A DNA stretch of 64,000 nucleotides from Nodularia sphaerocarpa UHCC 0038 (GCF_022376295.1 NZ_CP060140.1:1368356-1432355), one strand, 5' to 3'. Positions 36,167 to 45,432 are shown, counted from the first letter of the stretch. Notes: generated by a model from the sequence alone, not told the origin. Numbers and translations are program-made.

Positions 36167-37464
36167 AGTTAGCTTTTAATCATCCCCACCCTCGTTTACA
36201 AACCCCTTGGAATGTTACCCAAATTGGACTCTTGATTTTTCCCTTGAGTCCGTTGGTGGGGGGTGTGAGTATCCTTTTGGCAGCATTAAGAACTTGTCAA
36301 TTAGAATACCGCAGTGTGATCCACAGTCCCCTAAATCGGGGATTTGCTTTGTTAAGTGTATTACTAATTATTAGTTGTAGCTTTGCCGATGACAAAACAC
36401 AAGCTTTTCTGGGCTTGTTTAATTTATTACCATTCTTTCTAGTTTTTGCTGGACTCAGCACCCTGATTCAGACAATAGCCCAATTACGGCAAATAGCGGT
36501 AATTTTCGTCATTGGTTCGGTTCCAGTGGTAATTATGGGCTTTGGGCAGATATTTTGGGGTTGGAGTTTCGAGTTACAGGTTTTGTGGATTTTATTGGAT
36601 ATGGGACTCGCACCTGGAGGAAATCCACCAGGACGCATGGCTTCTATTTTTATGCACGCGAATCTGTTTGCGGCTTATTTGGCGATCGCCTTCACCCTCG
36701 GATTAGGGTTATTGTTAGAACAATGGCCATTAAGACCCAAAATTCCGACAATTGTTTTAACGCTGTCGGTAATTACTAGCTTTGTTGCTTTGATTTTAAC
36801 TGACTCACGCAATGGATGGGCGATCGCGATCGTTGCCTGTTTAGCTTATGCACTTTACCAAGGTTGGCATCTAATTATTGCTAGTGTTATCGGTGTAATT
36901 ACGAGCGTAATTTTAGCAGCTTTCGCACCATCACCAATTGCAGAAACCTTTCGCCGCTTTGTTCCGGCTTTCTTTTGGGCGCGGTTAAACGATCAAATGT
37001 ATCCAGATAGACCAGTGGCTTTAATGCGAACCACTCAATGGGAGTTTGCTTGGTCTTTGACTCAGCAGCACCCCTGGACAGGTTGGGGTTTACGCAGTTT
37101 CAGCGACCTCTACAAAGCACAGATGCAGATTGATTTGGGTCATCCTCACAACTTATTTTTGATGTTATCGGCTGAAACTGGTTTACCCAGCGCACTGTTA
37201 TTTTTTGGCTGTCTGGTTTGGATATGGTTTGCAGGTGTGCAATTGTTGCAGAAACCCAACTATCTAGACAAAAAAGAGAGATTAATATTTTTTAGTTATA
37301 TTGTTGTGATTTTACAATGGCTGATATTCAATACTGTAGACGTAACTTTATTTGATTTTAGGCTAAATACAATTTCGTGGTTGTTTCTCTCTGCACTTTG
37401 GGGAGTTGTATATAGCAGTTCTCGTTTCAATCGGTACGGTGAAGAATTAATTAACCACAGATGA
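36151..37464 (+). CDS. O-antigen ligase / Wzy-type membrane protein
   Basis: This polytopic 437-residue membrane protein has about ten helices. The Wzy_C signature region reads LTDSRNGWAIAIV followed by the large periplasmic loop, then HPWTGWGLRSFSDLY and GHPHNLFLMLSAETGLPSALLFF. The family joins or polymerises surface glycans; some cyanobacterial members were called IctB-like. The start is TTG inside the end of yaaW, so translation is probably coupled. The last residues ELINHR and the stop are encoded by a dispersed repeat (37444-37487), so the original C-terminus may differ. Confidence 0.82.
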   Translation: MGASLKLAFNHPHPRLQTPWNVTQIGLLIFPLSPLVGGVSILLAALRTCQLEYRSVIHSPLNRGFALLSVLLIISCSFADDKTQAFLGLFNLLPFFLVFAGLSTLIQTIAQLRQIAVIFVIGSVPVVIMGFGQIFWGWSFELQVLWILLDMGLAPGGNPPGRMASIFMHANLFAAYLAIAFTLGLGLLLEQWPLRPKIPTIVLTLSVITSFVALILTDSRNGWAIAIVACLAYALYQGWHLIIASVIGVITSVILAAFAPSPIAETFRRFVPAFFWARLNDQMYPDRPVALMRTTQWEFAWSLTQQHPWTGWGLRSFSDLYKAQMQIDLGHPHNLFLMLSAETGLPSALLFFGCLVWIWFAGVQLLQKPNYLDKKERLIFFSYIVVILQWLIFNTVDVTLFDFRLNTISWLFLSALWGVVYSSSRFNRYGEELINHR

Positions 37465-37487
37465 ACACAGATAAACACAGATAATTC
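37444..37487. repeat. Dispersed repeat at the end of the O-antigen ligase gene
   Basis: The repeat GAATTAATTAACCACAGATG continues with two ACACAGATAA-type units. It overlaps the last six codons and the stop of the upstream gene. Copies are at 31097 and, inverted and interrupted, at 48289-48355. Confidence 0.85.
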
Positions 37488-37508
37488 CAGAACTAGAAGA
37501 TAAAAAAT

Positions 37509-37892
37509 ATGGGACTAGCAGGAAATTTCTCCAAAATACTCGTTATGGAGGTTTTTAAAATACTGTCGAAGCCAGAAAATAGACTAAAAGCTTTTGATTT
37601 GATTCAAGAAGTGTCAGGAAATGTGAATCGAGACAGCTTAGAACAGGCTGTGGAAAATGCTTGCAACAGTTGCACTAGAAAAAATCTCGATGATCAATTA
37701 AGAATTACTGCTTTTTTGACTGCTTTATATATGCAAAATGATATTAAACGTGCTGCTCAAGTAGGAGGGAGCTTGAGAAAGAGATTCGGAGTTACATGGT
37801 TTCCCCATATTAAAGAACGAGAATTGCGTTACGCGTTAGACGTAGATCAAGAATTGGAAGATTTTTTCAGCCAAGAATTAGCTAAAAAATGA
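37509..37892 (+). CDS. Hypothetical protein, 127 residues
   Basis: I do not recognise this family. It is a soluble, mostly helical, charged protein (ENRLKAFDLIQEVSGNVNRDSLEQAVENAC; TAFLTALYMQNDIKRAAQVGGSLRKRFGV; DVDQELEDFFSQELAKK). There is no signal peptide or membrane helix. The start could also be M13 (MEVFKILSKPENR), which has GAGG-like sequence nearby. It lies between the O-antigen ligase and ycf51 in the same direction with gaps of 44 and 83 bp. Length, codon pattern and placement make it a credible gene. Confidence 0.6.
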   Translation: MGLAGNFSKILVMEVFKILSKPENRLKAFDLIQEVSGNVNRDSLEQAVENACNSCTRKNLDDQLRITAFLTALYMQNDIKRAAQVGGSLRKRFGVTWFPHIKERELRYALDVDQELEDFFSQELAKK

Positions 37893-37975
37893 AACCTGCA
37901 TCAAAGAGAGTCCTGCTACTCGGTAAAATGGATGTGTCCGTCATCAAGTAAAATAGGCCTAAGTATCCCATCTGT

Positions 37976-38500
37976 ATGCTTACAACATCTGACTTTTTTC
38001 AGTATGCCCAATGGTCGGGTATCGCCACACTGGTATTCGGTGCGATCGCCGTTTTGGCTTTTCTACTCAAATGGGGTATCCGCTTTCGGCTGGTAGGTAC
38101 AACTGGCTTTATGCTGGTGCTGACGGGTGGTTTATTTGCTCTCTCGTTGGTTCCCCTGAGTCGCACTGTCATTCCCGGTGCAGTAAAATACACTCTCGTT
38201 TATGATAATGCTTCTACACAAACCGTAATTGCGACATCACCTAATATTACCCCCGACCAATTAGAAGCAACTTTACGTCAAGCGGCTAGTAATCTTTATT
38301 CTTTCGGTCGCTTAGGTTCACGCTCAAACAATCAACTCACAATTCGCGCCCGTACTGTTATTCATCCTGAACCAGGAGTTTCCGTACCGCTTTTCTTGGG
38401 TCAAATTAAGCGCACATTGGAAAGCCGTGAAGATGCGGATATGGATATCGAAATTTACTTGGAAAAATTCGATCAATTACCTAACTCGGCTACTTCATAG
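37976..38500 (+). CDS. ycf51: Ycf51 family membrane protein
   Basis: The 174-residue protein has two N-terminal membrane helices (about 13-32 and 40-62, GIATLVFGAIAVLAFLLKWG and VGTTGFMLVLTGGLFALSLV) and a soluble C-terminal domain (YTLVYDNASTQTVIATSPNITPDQLEATLRQA). I recognise it as the Ycf51 family (DUF2518) of cyanobacteria and red-algal plastids, whose function is not known. Confidence 0.75.
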   Translation: MLTTSDFFQYAQWSGIATLVFGAIAVLAFLLKWGIRFRLVGTTGFMLVLTGGLFALSLVPLSRTVIPGAVKYTLVYDNASTQTVIATSPNITPDQLEATLRQAASNLYSFGRLGSRSNNQLTIRARTVIHPEPGVSVPLFLGQIKRTLESREDADMDIEIYLEKFDQLPNSATS

Positions 38501-38899
38501 TTTTTAATTAGACCTCTTTGAAACAGAATGTAGAGACGTTCCATGGAACGTCTCTACGACTACAGGGAAAAAACTATTTATTTGTTACCAAAATTACATA
38601 CATTTCTTGTATTACACTATACAAAAATCATTATCTTTAGATTAAAATAAGACTTGCTCAAAAAACCTCACTTCGACAAGCTCAGTGACCACTCAAAGTC
38701 TCATAACTCTGTGTCCTCTGTGTCTGGAGTGGTTCGTTTTCTCCTAAATTCGGACATAATAAAGTATAAATATCCAAAAATTTGGTAGTTCAGAACTTGA
38801 AACGAACGGGCAAGATTAAAGCCAAGAGAAACGAAAATTCCTGGACATAAGTCTAAAATTTTATTAAGAAATATCAATATTTTGGCAAACTAGAATTAT
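38501..38899. other. Intergenic region with perfect palindrome
   Basis: About 400 bp hold the 28-nt palindrome at 38530-38557, a partial CTCTGTGTC-type dispersed repeat near 38705-38745 and AT-rich DNA. I see no gene. Confidence 0.45.
38530..38557. repeat. Perfect 28-nt palindrome (GTAGAGACGTTCC half)
   Basis: Each half reads GTAGAGACGTTCCA. The outer 11 nt match the element at 620-647; only the centre differs. It could end ycf51 transcription, but the absence of a T-run and its recurrence point to an interspersed repeat family. Confidence 0.8.
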
Positions 38900-40084
38900 A
38901 TGCCCAATCAACTTTCTACTCAAACTGTGTCTACTCAAACCTCTAGCTCATTCTTGACGCTGACGGTTGCTCCAGGAAAAATCATTCGTGGTTCTGGAGT
39001 GTTACAGACAGCATCAGCAGAAATTACCCGTTTAGGAACTCGTCCCTTAATTATTGCCGGTAACTCGACCCAGGCGATCGCCCAAAAAAGGTTACAAGCA
39101 ATTTTAGCCCAGTCAAACACTGCTCAGTCCTCCTATGGTGTAGATTGCTGCGAAGCTAGTTTACAAGCGTTAAGAAAAACAGCCCAAGAACATCAAGCCG
39201 ATGTAATTATTGGTATCGGTGGCGGTAAAGCCTTGGATACCGCTAAATTAGTCGCCGACCAATTGCAGTTACCAGTGGTGACAATTCCCACCTCAGCAGC
39301 TACCTGTGCGGCTTGGACTGCCCTTTCTAATGTATATTCTGAGTCGGGAGCTTTTCTCTATGATGTGGCGCTGTCTCGCTGTCCTGATTTATTAATCCTT
39401 GACTATGATTTAATTCAAACTGCACCACAACGAACATTAGTAGCAGGAATTGGGGATGCGATCGCAAAATGGTATGAAGCATCAGTGAGTAGTGGTAATT
39501 CTCAACAAACTCTCATTATCTCCGCAGTCCAACAAGCGCGAGTTTTACGAGATATTTTATTACAAAAGTCAGCTACTGCTCTGAAAGAATCTGGTAGTCA
39601 AGATTGGCGAGAAGTCGTAGATGCTACCGTGTTACTGGCTGGGGTAATTGGTGGACTGGGAGGGGCGCAGTGTCGCACCGTCGCCGCCCATGCTGTACAT
39701 AATGGTTTAACTCACATTTCCGGACACAGCAGCATCCACGGTGAAAAAGTCGCTTATGGTATTTTGGTGCAACTGCGATTAGAAGAAATGTTACAAAGTA
39801 ATCAACTAGCGGCATCGGCACGGCAACAATTATTAAAGTTCTATGCAGAGATTGGACTACCGCAAAATTTAAGTGATTTAGGTTTAGGTAACATTACATT
39901 AAAAGAGTTGCAAACAGCCGCCGAAATAGCTTTAGAACCTAAATCTGATATCCATCGACTACCATTTAAAGTTGCACTAGAACAGTTAATGGCGGCGATG
40001 GTTTCTACAACTGCACCAACAGATAGTAGAGATGTTATAAATCGTGTTTCCACTAGGGGAATAAGTGAAGAGGTTTCGGAATGA
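38900..40084 (+). CDS. Iron-containing alcohol dehydrogenase family (GldA-like)
   Basis: The 394-residue protein has an N-terminal NAD(P)-binding domain (IIGIGGGKALDTAKLVADQ) and a C-terminal metal domain. Probable metal ligands are the Asp in GDAIAKWYEA and the histidines in HAVHNGLTH and HGEKVAYG, as in glycerol dehydrogenase. The natural substrate is unknown. The stop overlaps the aminotransferase ATG by four bases, so the two enzymes are coupled and may act on successive steps of an amino or keto compound. Confidence 0.85.
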   Translation: MPNQLSTQTVSTQTSSSFLTLTVAPGKIIRGSGVLQTASAEITRLGTRPLIIAGNSTQAIAQKRLQAILAQSNTAQSSYGVDCCEASLQALRKTAQEHQADVIIGIGGGKALDTAKLVADQLQLPVVTIPTSAATCAAWTALSNVYSESGAFLYDVALSRCPDLLILDYDLIQTAPQRTLVAGIGDAIAKWYEASVSSGNSQQTLIISAVQQARVLRDILLQKSATALKESGSQDWREVVDATVLLAGVIGGLGGAQCRTVAAHAVHNGLTHISGHSSIHGEKVAYGILVQLRLEEMLQSNQLAASARQQLLKFYAEIGLPQNLSDLGLGNITLKELQTAAEIALEPKSDIHRLPFKVALEQLMAAMVSTTAPTDSRDVINRVSTRGISEEVSE

Positions 40085-41292
40085 GCTTGAATTGGATTAC
40101 CCCCGCAGATCGCATACAACAGCTACCGCCTTATGTTTTTGCTCGTCTGGACGAATTGAAGGCGAAAGCACGAGAACAAGGACTAGATTTAATTGATTTG
40201 GGTATGGGAAACCCGGATGGGGCGACACCACAGCCTGTAGTTGAAGCTGCGATCGCCGCTTTACAAAATCCCGCTAATCACGGTTATCCGCCTTTTGAAG
40301 GAACTGCGAGTTTTCGCCGTGCCATCACTAATTGGTACAATCGCCGTTATGGTGTAGTCCTTGATCCAGATAGTGAGGCTTTACCTTTACTGGGTTCTAA
40401 AGAAGGATTAACTCATTTAGCGATCGCCTACATCAACCCTGGTGATTTAGTTCTAGTTCCTTCTCCCGCCTATCCCGCCCATTTTCGCGGTCCGTTAATT
40501 GCTGGGGGGAAAATTCACAACTTGATTCTTAAACCAGAGAATAACTGGTTAATTGATTTAGCAGCTATTCCCGATGCAGTTGCAGAACAAGCCAAAATTC
40601 TCTACTTTAATTATCCCAGTAATCCTACTGCTGCCACCGCACCTCGTGAATTTTTTGAAGACATCGTAGCTTTTGCGCGTAAATACGAAATTCTGCTAGT
40701 GCATGATTTATGTTACGCCGAGTTAGCCTTTGATGGTTATCAGCCCACCAGCTTGTTAGAAATTCCCGGTGCGAAAGAAATTGGCGTAGAATTTCACACC
40801 TTATCCAAAACCTATAATATGGCTGGTTGGCGTGTGGGTTTTGTCGTGGGGAACCGCCATGTCATTCAAGGTTTGCGAACTCTCAAAACCAACTTGGATT
40901 ATGGCATTTTCGCAGCTTTGCAAACCGCAGCCGAAACAGCTTTGCAATTACCAGATGTGTATTTGCATGAAGTACAACAGCGCTACCGTACCCGCCGCGA
41001 TTTTCTCATAGAAGGTTTAGGAAAATTGGGTTGGGATATTCCCAAAACTAAAGCTACTATGTATCTGTGGGTGAAATGTCCTGTGGGTATGGGTTCTACG
41101 GATTTCGCTTTGGATGTATTGCAGCAAACTGGCGTTGTTGTCACTCCTGGTAATGCCTTTGGGGTTGCAGGTGAGGGCTATGTCAGGATAAGTTTGATTG
41201 CAGATTGCGATCGCTTGGGTGAAGCTTTGCACAGATTTAAACAAGCTGGAATCCGCTATCAACCCGAAACTGTAGTTTCTAGTTCAAAATAG
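40081..41292 (+). CDS. Class I aminotransferase, LL-diaminopimelate aminotransferase type
   Basis: The 403-residue PLP enzyme shows DLGMGNPDGATPQPVVEA, GSKEGLTHLAIAYINPGD, NYPSNPTAATA, the HDLCYAELAFDGY segment and the PLP-lysine motif TLSKTYNMAGWRVGF. The N-terminal signature resembles the AspC/DapL-like proteins of cyanobacteria. Either LL-DAP aminotransferase or a general aspartate/alanine aminotransferase is possible; cyanobacteria usually have another dapL. Translation is coupled to the upstream dehydrogenase. arsR follows 22 bp later and may be transcribed from readthrough as well as its own promoter. Confidence 0.8.
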   Translation: MSLNWITPADRIQQLPPYVFARLDELKAKAREQGLDLIDLGMGNPDGATPQPVVEAAIAALQNPANHGYPPFEGTASFRRAITNWYNRRYGVVLDPDSEALPLLGSKEGLTHLAIAYINPGDLVLVPSPAYPAHFRGPLIAGGKIHNLILKPENNWLIDLAAIPDAVAEQAKILYFNYPSNPTAATAPREFFEDIVAFARKYEILLVHDLCYAELAFDGYQPTSLLEIPGAKEIGVEFHTLSKTYNMAGWRVGFVVGNRHVIQGLRTLKTNLDYGIFAALQTAAETALQLPDVYLHEVQQRYRTRRDFLIEGLGKLGWDIPKTKATMYLWVKCPVGMGSTDFALDVLQQTGVVVTPGNAFGVAGEGYVRISLIADCDRLGEALHRFKQAGIRYQPETVVSSSK

Positions 41293-41314
41293 AGATAGAA
41301 TATATCCTGAAAAA

Positions 41315-41653
41315 ATGTCACTGATGCCTACCCCCTCTGCTACCAATTCTCATTTAATTGCTGCTGGCTTTCATGCACTTTCTGATCCAATCAGGATTGG
41401 CGTACTGGAACTGTTACGCAAGCAAGAACAATGTGTATGCGATTTGTGCGATGCTTTGGGGGTAAATCAGTCAAAACTATCTTTTCACCTCAAAACTCTC
41501 AAAGAAGCCCGCTTAGTTAACGCCCGTCACGAAGGACGCTGGATTTATTACAGTTTAAATTTGCCGCAATTTAGCGTTTTAGAAGCATATTTAGCCGATT
41601 TTAGGCAATTAAGGCAAATATCTCCGGCGCGTTGCTGTGATAACTTTTCCTGA
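41315..41653 (+). CDS. arsR: ArsR-family arsenic-responsive repressor
   Basis: A 112-residue winged-helix SmtB/ArsR protein. The As(III)/Sb(III) site CVCDLC (C40, C42, C45) lies at the start of the recognition region. The recognition helix is NQSKLSFHLKTLKEARLV, the wing is RHEGRWIYYSLN, and a C-terminal CC pair (C107, C108) may add thiol ligands. It should release the promoter on arsenite binding. M4 (41324) is an alternative start. It heads the PstS-like, GAPDH, arsJ and ACR3 genes, all in the same direction. Confidence 0.93.
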   Translation: MSLMPTPSATNSHLIAAGFHALSDPIRIGVLELLRKQEQCVCDLCDALGVNQSKLSFHLKTLKEARLVNARHEGRWIYYSLNLPQFSVLEAYLADFRQLRQISPARCCDNFS

Positions 41654-41702
41654 TACATCAAGTTTTATTGATGAATATTTGTATACATTGGCTTTATAGG
41701 GG

Positions 41703-41735
41703 TTGACATATCAATTTTTTTTGAAATGATATAAA
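41703..41735 (+). promoter_or_regulatory. Candidate promoter and ArsR operator
   Basis: TTGACA (41703-41708) is a consensus -35. An interrupted inverted repeat ATATCA-N13-TGATAT (41708-41713/41727-41732) overlaps the -10 zone (TGATAT or TATAAA), 36 bp before the PstS-like start. Operator overlap with the promoter core is what an ArsR repressor would need. Confidence 0.5.
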
Positions 41736-41770
41736 CATAACCTGTAATATCACCCCTAAAGGTGAGGTCG

Positions 41771-42832
41771 ATGAAAGCAACCGCAAATAAATTGGCTCTC
41801 GCGCTGGGTGTGTTGGTTGTGTCTACCAGTTGTGCGACATCATCCAATATATCTAGTGAAACTCCCCAGTCAGAGAATGTGACTCAAGTGAGTGATTCCA
41901 CAAAAGTATCGCAGATTAGGATAGACGGTTCTAGTACAGTTTATCCGATTACAGCTGCGATCGCCCAAGCATTTAAACAAACAAAACCACAAAACAAAGC
42001 ACAAATCACAGTCAACTTCTCCGGTACTAGCTCCGGGTTTGAAAAATTCTGTGCTGGCGAGACAGATATTAGCAACGCTTCGCGACCAATTTTACAACAA
42101 GAAATGGTAGCTTGTGACAAAAATGGCGTAAGGTACTTTGAATTACCAATTGCTTATGATGCCCTAACTGTGGCTGTCCATCCGCAAAACGACTGGGCTA
42201 AAGATATTACAATAGCAGAACTGAAAAAGATTTGGGAACCTGCGGCGGAAGGTAAAATCACCCGTTGGAACCAAGTCCGTGCATCTTGGCCAGATCGTCC
42301 CTTAAATTTATATGGTGCTGGTGATAAATCTGGTACTTTTGATTATTTCACAGAAGCAACCGTAGGTAAAGCCAGAGCAAGCCGCAAAGACTACACAGCC
42401 AGCGAAGATGATGATGTCATAGTTGCAGGTATTAATAAAGACCCCAATGCCCTGGGTTATTTTGGGTATGCTTATTACGAACAAAACCAAGATAAGTTAA
42501 AAGCCTTAGCAGTAGATAGTGGTAAAGGCGCTGTTTTACCATCCAGAGAAACAGTAGAAAAATCTCAATATCAACCACTATCTCGACCTTTATTTATCTA
42601 CGCTAATTTTGAGCTTGCACAAAAGAAACCAGCAGTCAAAGACTTTTTGGAATTTTATTTAAAGACTGCACCACAGACAGCGATTTCTGTAGGCTATGCA
42701 CCCTTGCCAGATGAAGCATATAACATCGATTATGTCAACTTCAATAAAGGCAAAGTAGGAACAGTATTTGAAGGACAAGCCCAGTTAAACCTGACCATTG
42801 GTGAGTTACTACGGAAACAAGCCAAGTTTTAG
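41771..42832 (+). CDS. PstS-family phosphate/arsenate-binding lipoprotein of the ars locus
   Basis: The start at 41771 has GGTGAGG upstream; a GTG at 41762 is in frame but unneeded. The N-terminus is a lipoprotein signal (LALGVLVVSTSC, Cys about residue 21). The mature part has the oxyanion-binding motifs IDGSSTVYPITAAI and FSGTSSGFEKFCAGETDIS, then GAGDKSGTFDYF. PstS/SphX proteins bind phosphate for the Pst ABC importer, but no pstCAB genes are here. In ars operons such proteins are thought to bind arsenate or to secure phosphate under arsenate stress; which applies is unknown. The TAG stop is the first unit of a tandem repeat array. Confidence 0.85.
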   Translation: MKATANKLALALGVLVVSTSCATSSNISSETPQSENVTQVSDSTKVSQIRIDGSSTVYPITAAIAQAFKQTKPQNKAQITVNFSGTSSGFEKFCAGETDISNASRPILQQEMVACDKNGVRYFELPIAYDALTVAVHPQNDWAKDITIAELKKIWEPAAEGKITRWNQVRASWPDRPLNLYGAGDKSGTFDYFTEATVGKARASRKDYTASEDDDVIVAGINKDPNALGYFGYAYYEQNQDKLKALAVDSGKGAVLPSRETVEKSQYQPLSRPLFIYANFELAQKKPAVKDFLEFYLKTAPQTAISVGYAPLPDEAYNIDYVNFNKGKVGTVFEGQAQLNLTIGELLRKQAKF

Positions 42833-42935
42833 TCATTAGTCATTGGTCATTGGTCATTGGTCATTGGTCATTAGTCATTAGTCATTGGTCATTGGTCATT
42901 AGTCATTGGTCATTGGTCATTGGTCATTGGTCATT
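42831..42935. repeat. Tandem heptad array (AGTCATT/GGTCATT)15
   Basis: Fifteen uninterrupted 7-nt units, mixed AGTCATT and GGTCATT, fill the gap between the PstS-like and GAPDH genes. The first unit supplies the last two bases of the PstS-like stop codon. A five-unit array of the same heptad follows GAPDH, and a degenerate copy lies at about 35240-35270. Confidence 0.95.
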
Positions 42936-42993
42936 GGGAAAATACTTCACCCCTACTCCCTGCTCGTTACAAATTGTTAGCTAAATAGGAAAA

Positions 42994-44007
42994 ATGATGA
43001 AAGTTCGTGTAGGAATCAATGGATTCGGTAGAATCGGACGGCTGGCTTTACGAGCTGCGTGGGGTTGGTCAGAATTAGAGTTTGTTCATATCAATGAAAT
43101 CAAAGGTGGGGCTGTAACGGCTGCACACTTGCTGAAGTTTGATTCTGTCCACGGACGTTGGACACCAGAAGTAGAAGCCCAAGGGGAACAAGTATTAATT
43201 GACGGTAAACCTCTGAGCTTTAGTGAGTATGCTACACCTGGTGACGTTCCTTGGGATGAGTTGGGTGTTGATTTGGTGCTGGAATGCTCCGGTAAATTTA
43301 GAACACCTGCTACTCTCGACCCCTATTTTAAACGCGGGGTGCAGAAAGTAATTGTGGCTGCACCCGTGAAGGAAGAAGCCTTAAATATAGTCATGGGAGT
43401 GAATGACCACCTCTATCAGCCAGACAAGCATCATTTATTAACTGCGGCTTCTTGTACTACTAACTGTTTAGCCCCCGTAGTCAAAGTAATTCATGAAGGT
43501 TTGGGGATTAAACATGGCATTATTACCACCATTCATGACAATACCAATACTCAAACAATTGTCGATGCACCCCATAAAGATTTGCGTCGGGCGCGGGCGA
43601 CGAGTTTATCTTTGATTCCCACAACCACAGGTTCAGCCACAGCAATTGGTTTGATTTATCCAGAACTCAACGGTAAGCTCAACGGTTTAGCTGTGAGAGT
43701 ACCATTACTCAATGCGTCTTTAACAGACTGTGTGTTTGAAGTCATGCGACCAACCACAGTAGAAGAAATTAATAGTTTGTTAAAAGCTGCTTCTGAACAA
43801 GAACCACTTAAAGACATTTTGGGTTATGAAGAGCGTCCTTTAGTATCTATTGATTACAAAGATGATCCTCGTTCTTCGATTATTGATGCTCTCTCCACAA
43901 TGGTGGTGAATCAAACCCAAGTCAAAATCCTGGCTTGGTATGACAACGAATGGGGTTACGCCAATCGCATGGTTGAACTCGCCCGTAAAGTTGCATTGAG
44001 TCATTAG
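42994..44007 (+). CDS. gap: Glyceraldehyde-3-phosphate dehydrogenase of the ars locus
   Basis: The 337-residue GAPDH has VGINGFGRIGRLALRA, the catalytic C154 in AASCTTNCLAP, H181 in TTIHDNTN, and WYDNEWGYANRM. Its place beside arsJ identifies the likely role: with arsenate it forms 1-arseno-3-phosphoglycerate, which ArsJ exports. It may be distinct from the housekeeping Gap1/Gap2 enzymes, which are usually elsewhere. The final residues SH and the TAG stop are encoded by the AGTCATT repeat, so the original tail may have differed. Confidence 0.88.
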   Translation: MMKVRVGINGFGRIGRLALRAAWGWSELEFVHINEIKGGAVTAAHLLKFDSVHGRWTPEVEAQGEQVLIDGKPLSFSEYATPGDVPWDELGVDLVLECSGKFRTPATLDPYFKRGVQKVIVAAPVKEEALNIVMGVNDHLYQPDKHHLLTAASCTTNCLAPVVKVIHEGLGIKHGIITTIHDNTNTQTIVDAPHKDLRRARATSLSLIPTTTGSATAIGLIYPELNGKLNGLAVRVPLLNASLTDCVFEVMRPTTVEEINSLLKAASEQEPLKDILGYEERPLVSIDYKDDPRSSIIDALSTMVVNQTQVKILAWYDNEWGYANRMVELARKVALSH

Positions 44008-44033
44008 TCATTAGTCATTAGTCATTAGTCATT
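43999..44033. repeat. Tandem heptad array (AGTCATT)5
   Basis: Five perfect AGTCATT units begin inside the last codons of the GAPDH gene. It is the same unit as at 42831-42935. Confidence 0.95.
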
Positions 44034-44100
44034 AGGAAGTCACAATCTTTCGCCCCTGCACCCTGCACCCCCTCCTCTTCCCCCTACTCCCCAATTCTTC

Positions 44101-45360
44101 ATGACTTCTACAGCTTCTCGCGCTAATCTCAAGAATTATACTCTTGTTACCCTTGCCTATTGGGGTTTTACCATCACTGATGGTGCTTTGCGAATGCTGG
44201 TACTGCTTTATTTTGACAGTATTGGCTACACACCATTACAAATCGCCTCCCTGTTTCTGTTTTATGAAATCTTTGGCGTTGTTACAAACTTTTTAGGCGG
44301 TTGGATTGGCTCTCAATTCGGTCTGAAGATTACGCTTTATGCTGGTATCGGGCTACAAGTTTTCTCGATGGTGATGCTGTCATGGCTGAATCCAGATTGG
44401 GCAGAATGGATGGCTGTTGGTTATGTGATGGTAGCACAGGCATTTTCTGGGGTTGCCAAAGATTTAACTAAAATGAGTTCTAAGAGCGCTATTCGGTTAG
44501 TTGTACCCCAAGAGGATCAATCCTCTTTATTTAAATGGGTAGCAGTCCTAACTGGTTCTAAAAATGCCCTCAAAGGAGTTGGCTTTTTTGTTGGTAGTGT
44601 CCTCTTAACTTCTGTTGGCTTTACCAATTCCCTGTGGATGATGGCGGGGGGACTATTCTTAATTTTGTTCACTGGGTTAATGTTGCCTAAAGGTATGGGC
44701 AGAATCAAGACCAAAGTTAAGTTTAAGCAACTCTTTTCTAAGAGCAAAGAAATTAATATTCTCTCGGCGGCGCGATTTTTTCTCTTTGGTTCACGGGATG
44801 TCTGGTTTGTGGTAGGGTTACCGGTTTTCTTGCGGGGGACTTTAGGCTGGTCATTCTATCAAGTCGGTGGATTCTTGGCTTGTTGGGTGATTGGCTACGG
44901 CGTTATTCAGTTCTTAGCACCAGTGCTTCTCCAGCGATTTGGCTCAGGTCAGCCACCCGGATCAAAAACTATTCAGTTTTGGACATTTACCCTGACAATT
45001 GTTCCTGGTGCGATCGCCTTAGCTCTACAATTGGGTGTACCCGGTAATATAGCAATTATTGGCGGACTCCTGGTATTTGGAGTAGTTTTTGCCTTCAATT
45101 CCGCAGTACATTCCTACCTAGTATTAGCCTTCACCGATGATGATAAAGTAGCGCTAAATGTAGGCTTTTACTACATGGCAAACTCTGGTGGAAGATTAGC
45201 CGGCACAGTCTTATCAGGATTAGTCTTTCAATATTTCGACTTAGTAGGTTGTTTGTGGACATCCATGTTCTTAGTACTAGCAGCCGCACTAGTTACTATA
45301 AAGCTACCTGATCCTCAACCAGCCAAAGCAATTGCTTGGAAAGCCGAAGGTGGAGAATAG
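44101..45360 (+). CDS. arsJ: Organoarsenical exporter ArsJ (MFS)
   Basis: The 419-residue major-facilitator protein has about 11-12 helices. It begins LKNYTLVTLAYWGFTITDGALRMLVLLYF and contains FSGVAKDLTKMSSKSAIRLVVP, which I recognise as ArsJ. Known ArsJ proteins export 1-arseno-3-phosphoglycerate made by the neighbouring GAPDH; the product then hydrolyses outside to arsenate, giving arsenate resistance without reduction. It is directly downstream of the GAPDH gene, as in other arsJ loci. Confidence 0.92.
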   Translation: MTSTASRANLKNYTLVTLAYWGFTITDGALRMLVLLYFDSIGYTPLQIASLFLFYEIFGVVTNFLGGWIGSQFGLKITLYAGIGLQVFSMVMLSWLNPDWAEWMAVGYVMVAQAFSGVAKDLTKMSSKSAIRLVVPQEDQSSLFKWVAVLTGSKNALKGVGFFVGSVLLTSVGFTNSLWMMAGGLFLILFTGLMLPKGMGRIKTKVKFKQLFSKSKEINILSAARFFLFGSRDVWFVVGLPVFLRGTLGWSFYQVGGFLACWVIGYGVIQFLAPVLLQRFGSGQPPGSKTIQFWTFTLTIVPGAIALALQLGVPGNIAIIGGLLVFGVVFAFNSAVHSYLVLAFTDDDKVALNVGFYYMANSGGRLAGTVLSGLVFQYFDLVGCLWTSMFLVLAAALVTIKLPDPQPAKAIAWKAEGGE

Positions 45361-45432
45361 GAAATAGGAATTAAGAAAAAAGATGTTAATCTCCAACACC
45401 AACATAATATATATAGAGATCCTCCTCTTACT

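Noticed and set aside
42831..42935. Fifteen regular repeats as a CRISPR-like array
   Set aside because: The units are 7 bp, contiguous and without spacers, and no cas genes are nearby. It is a short tandem repeat.
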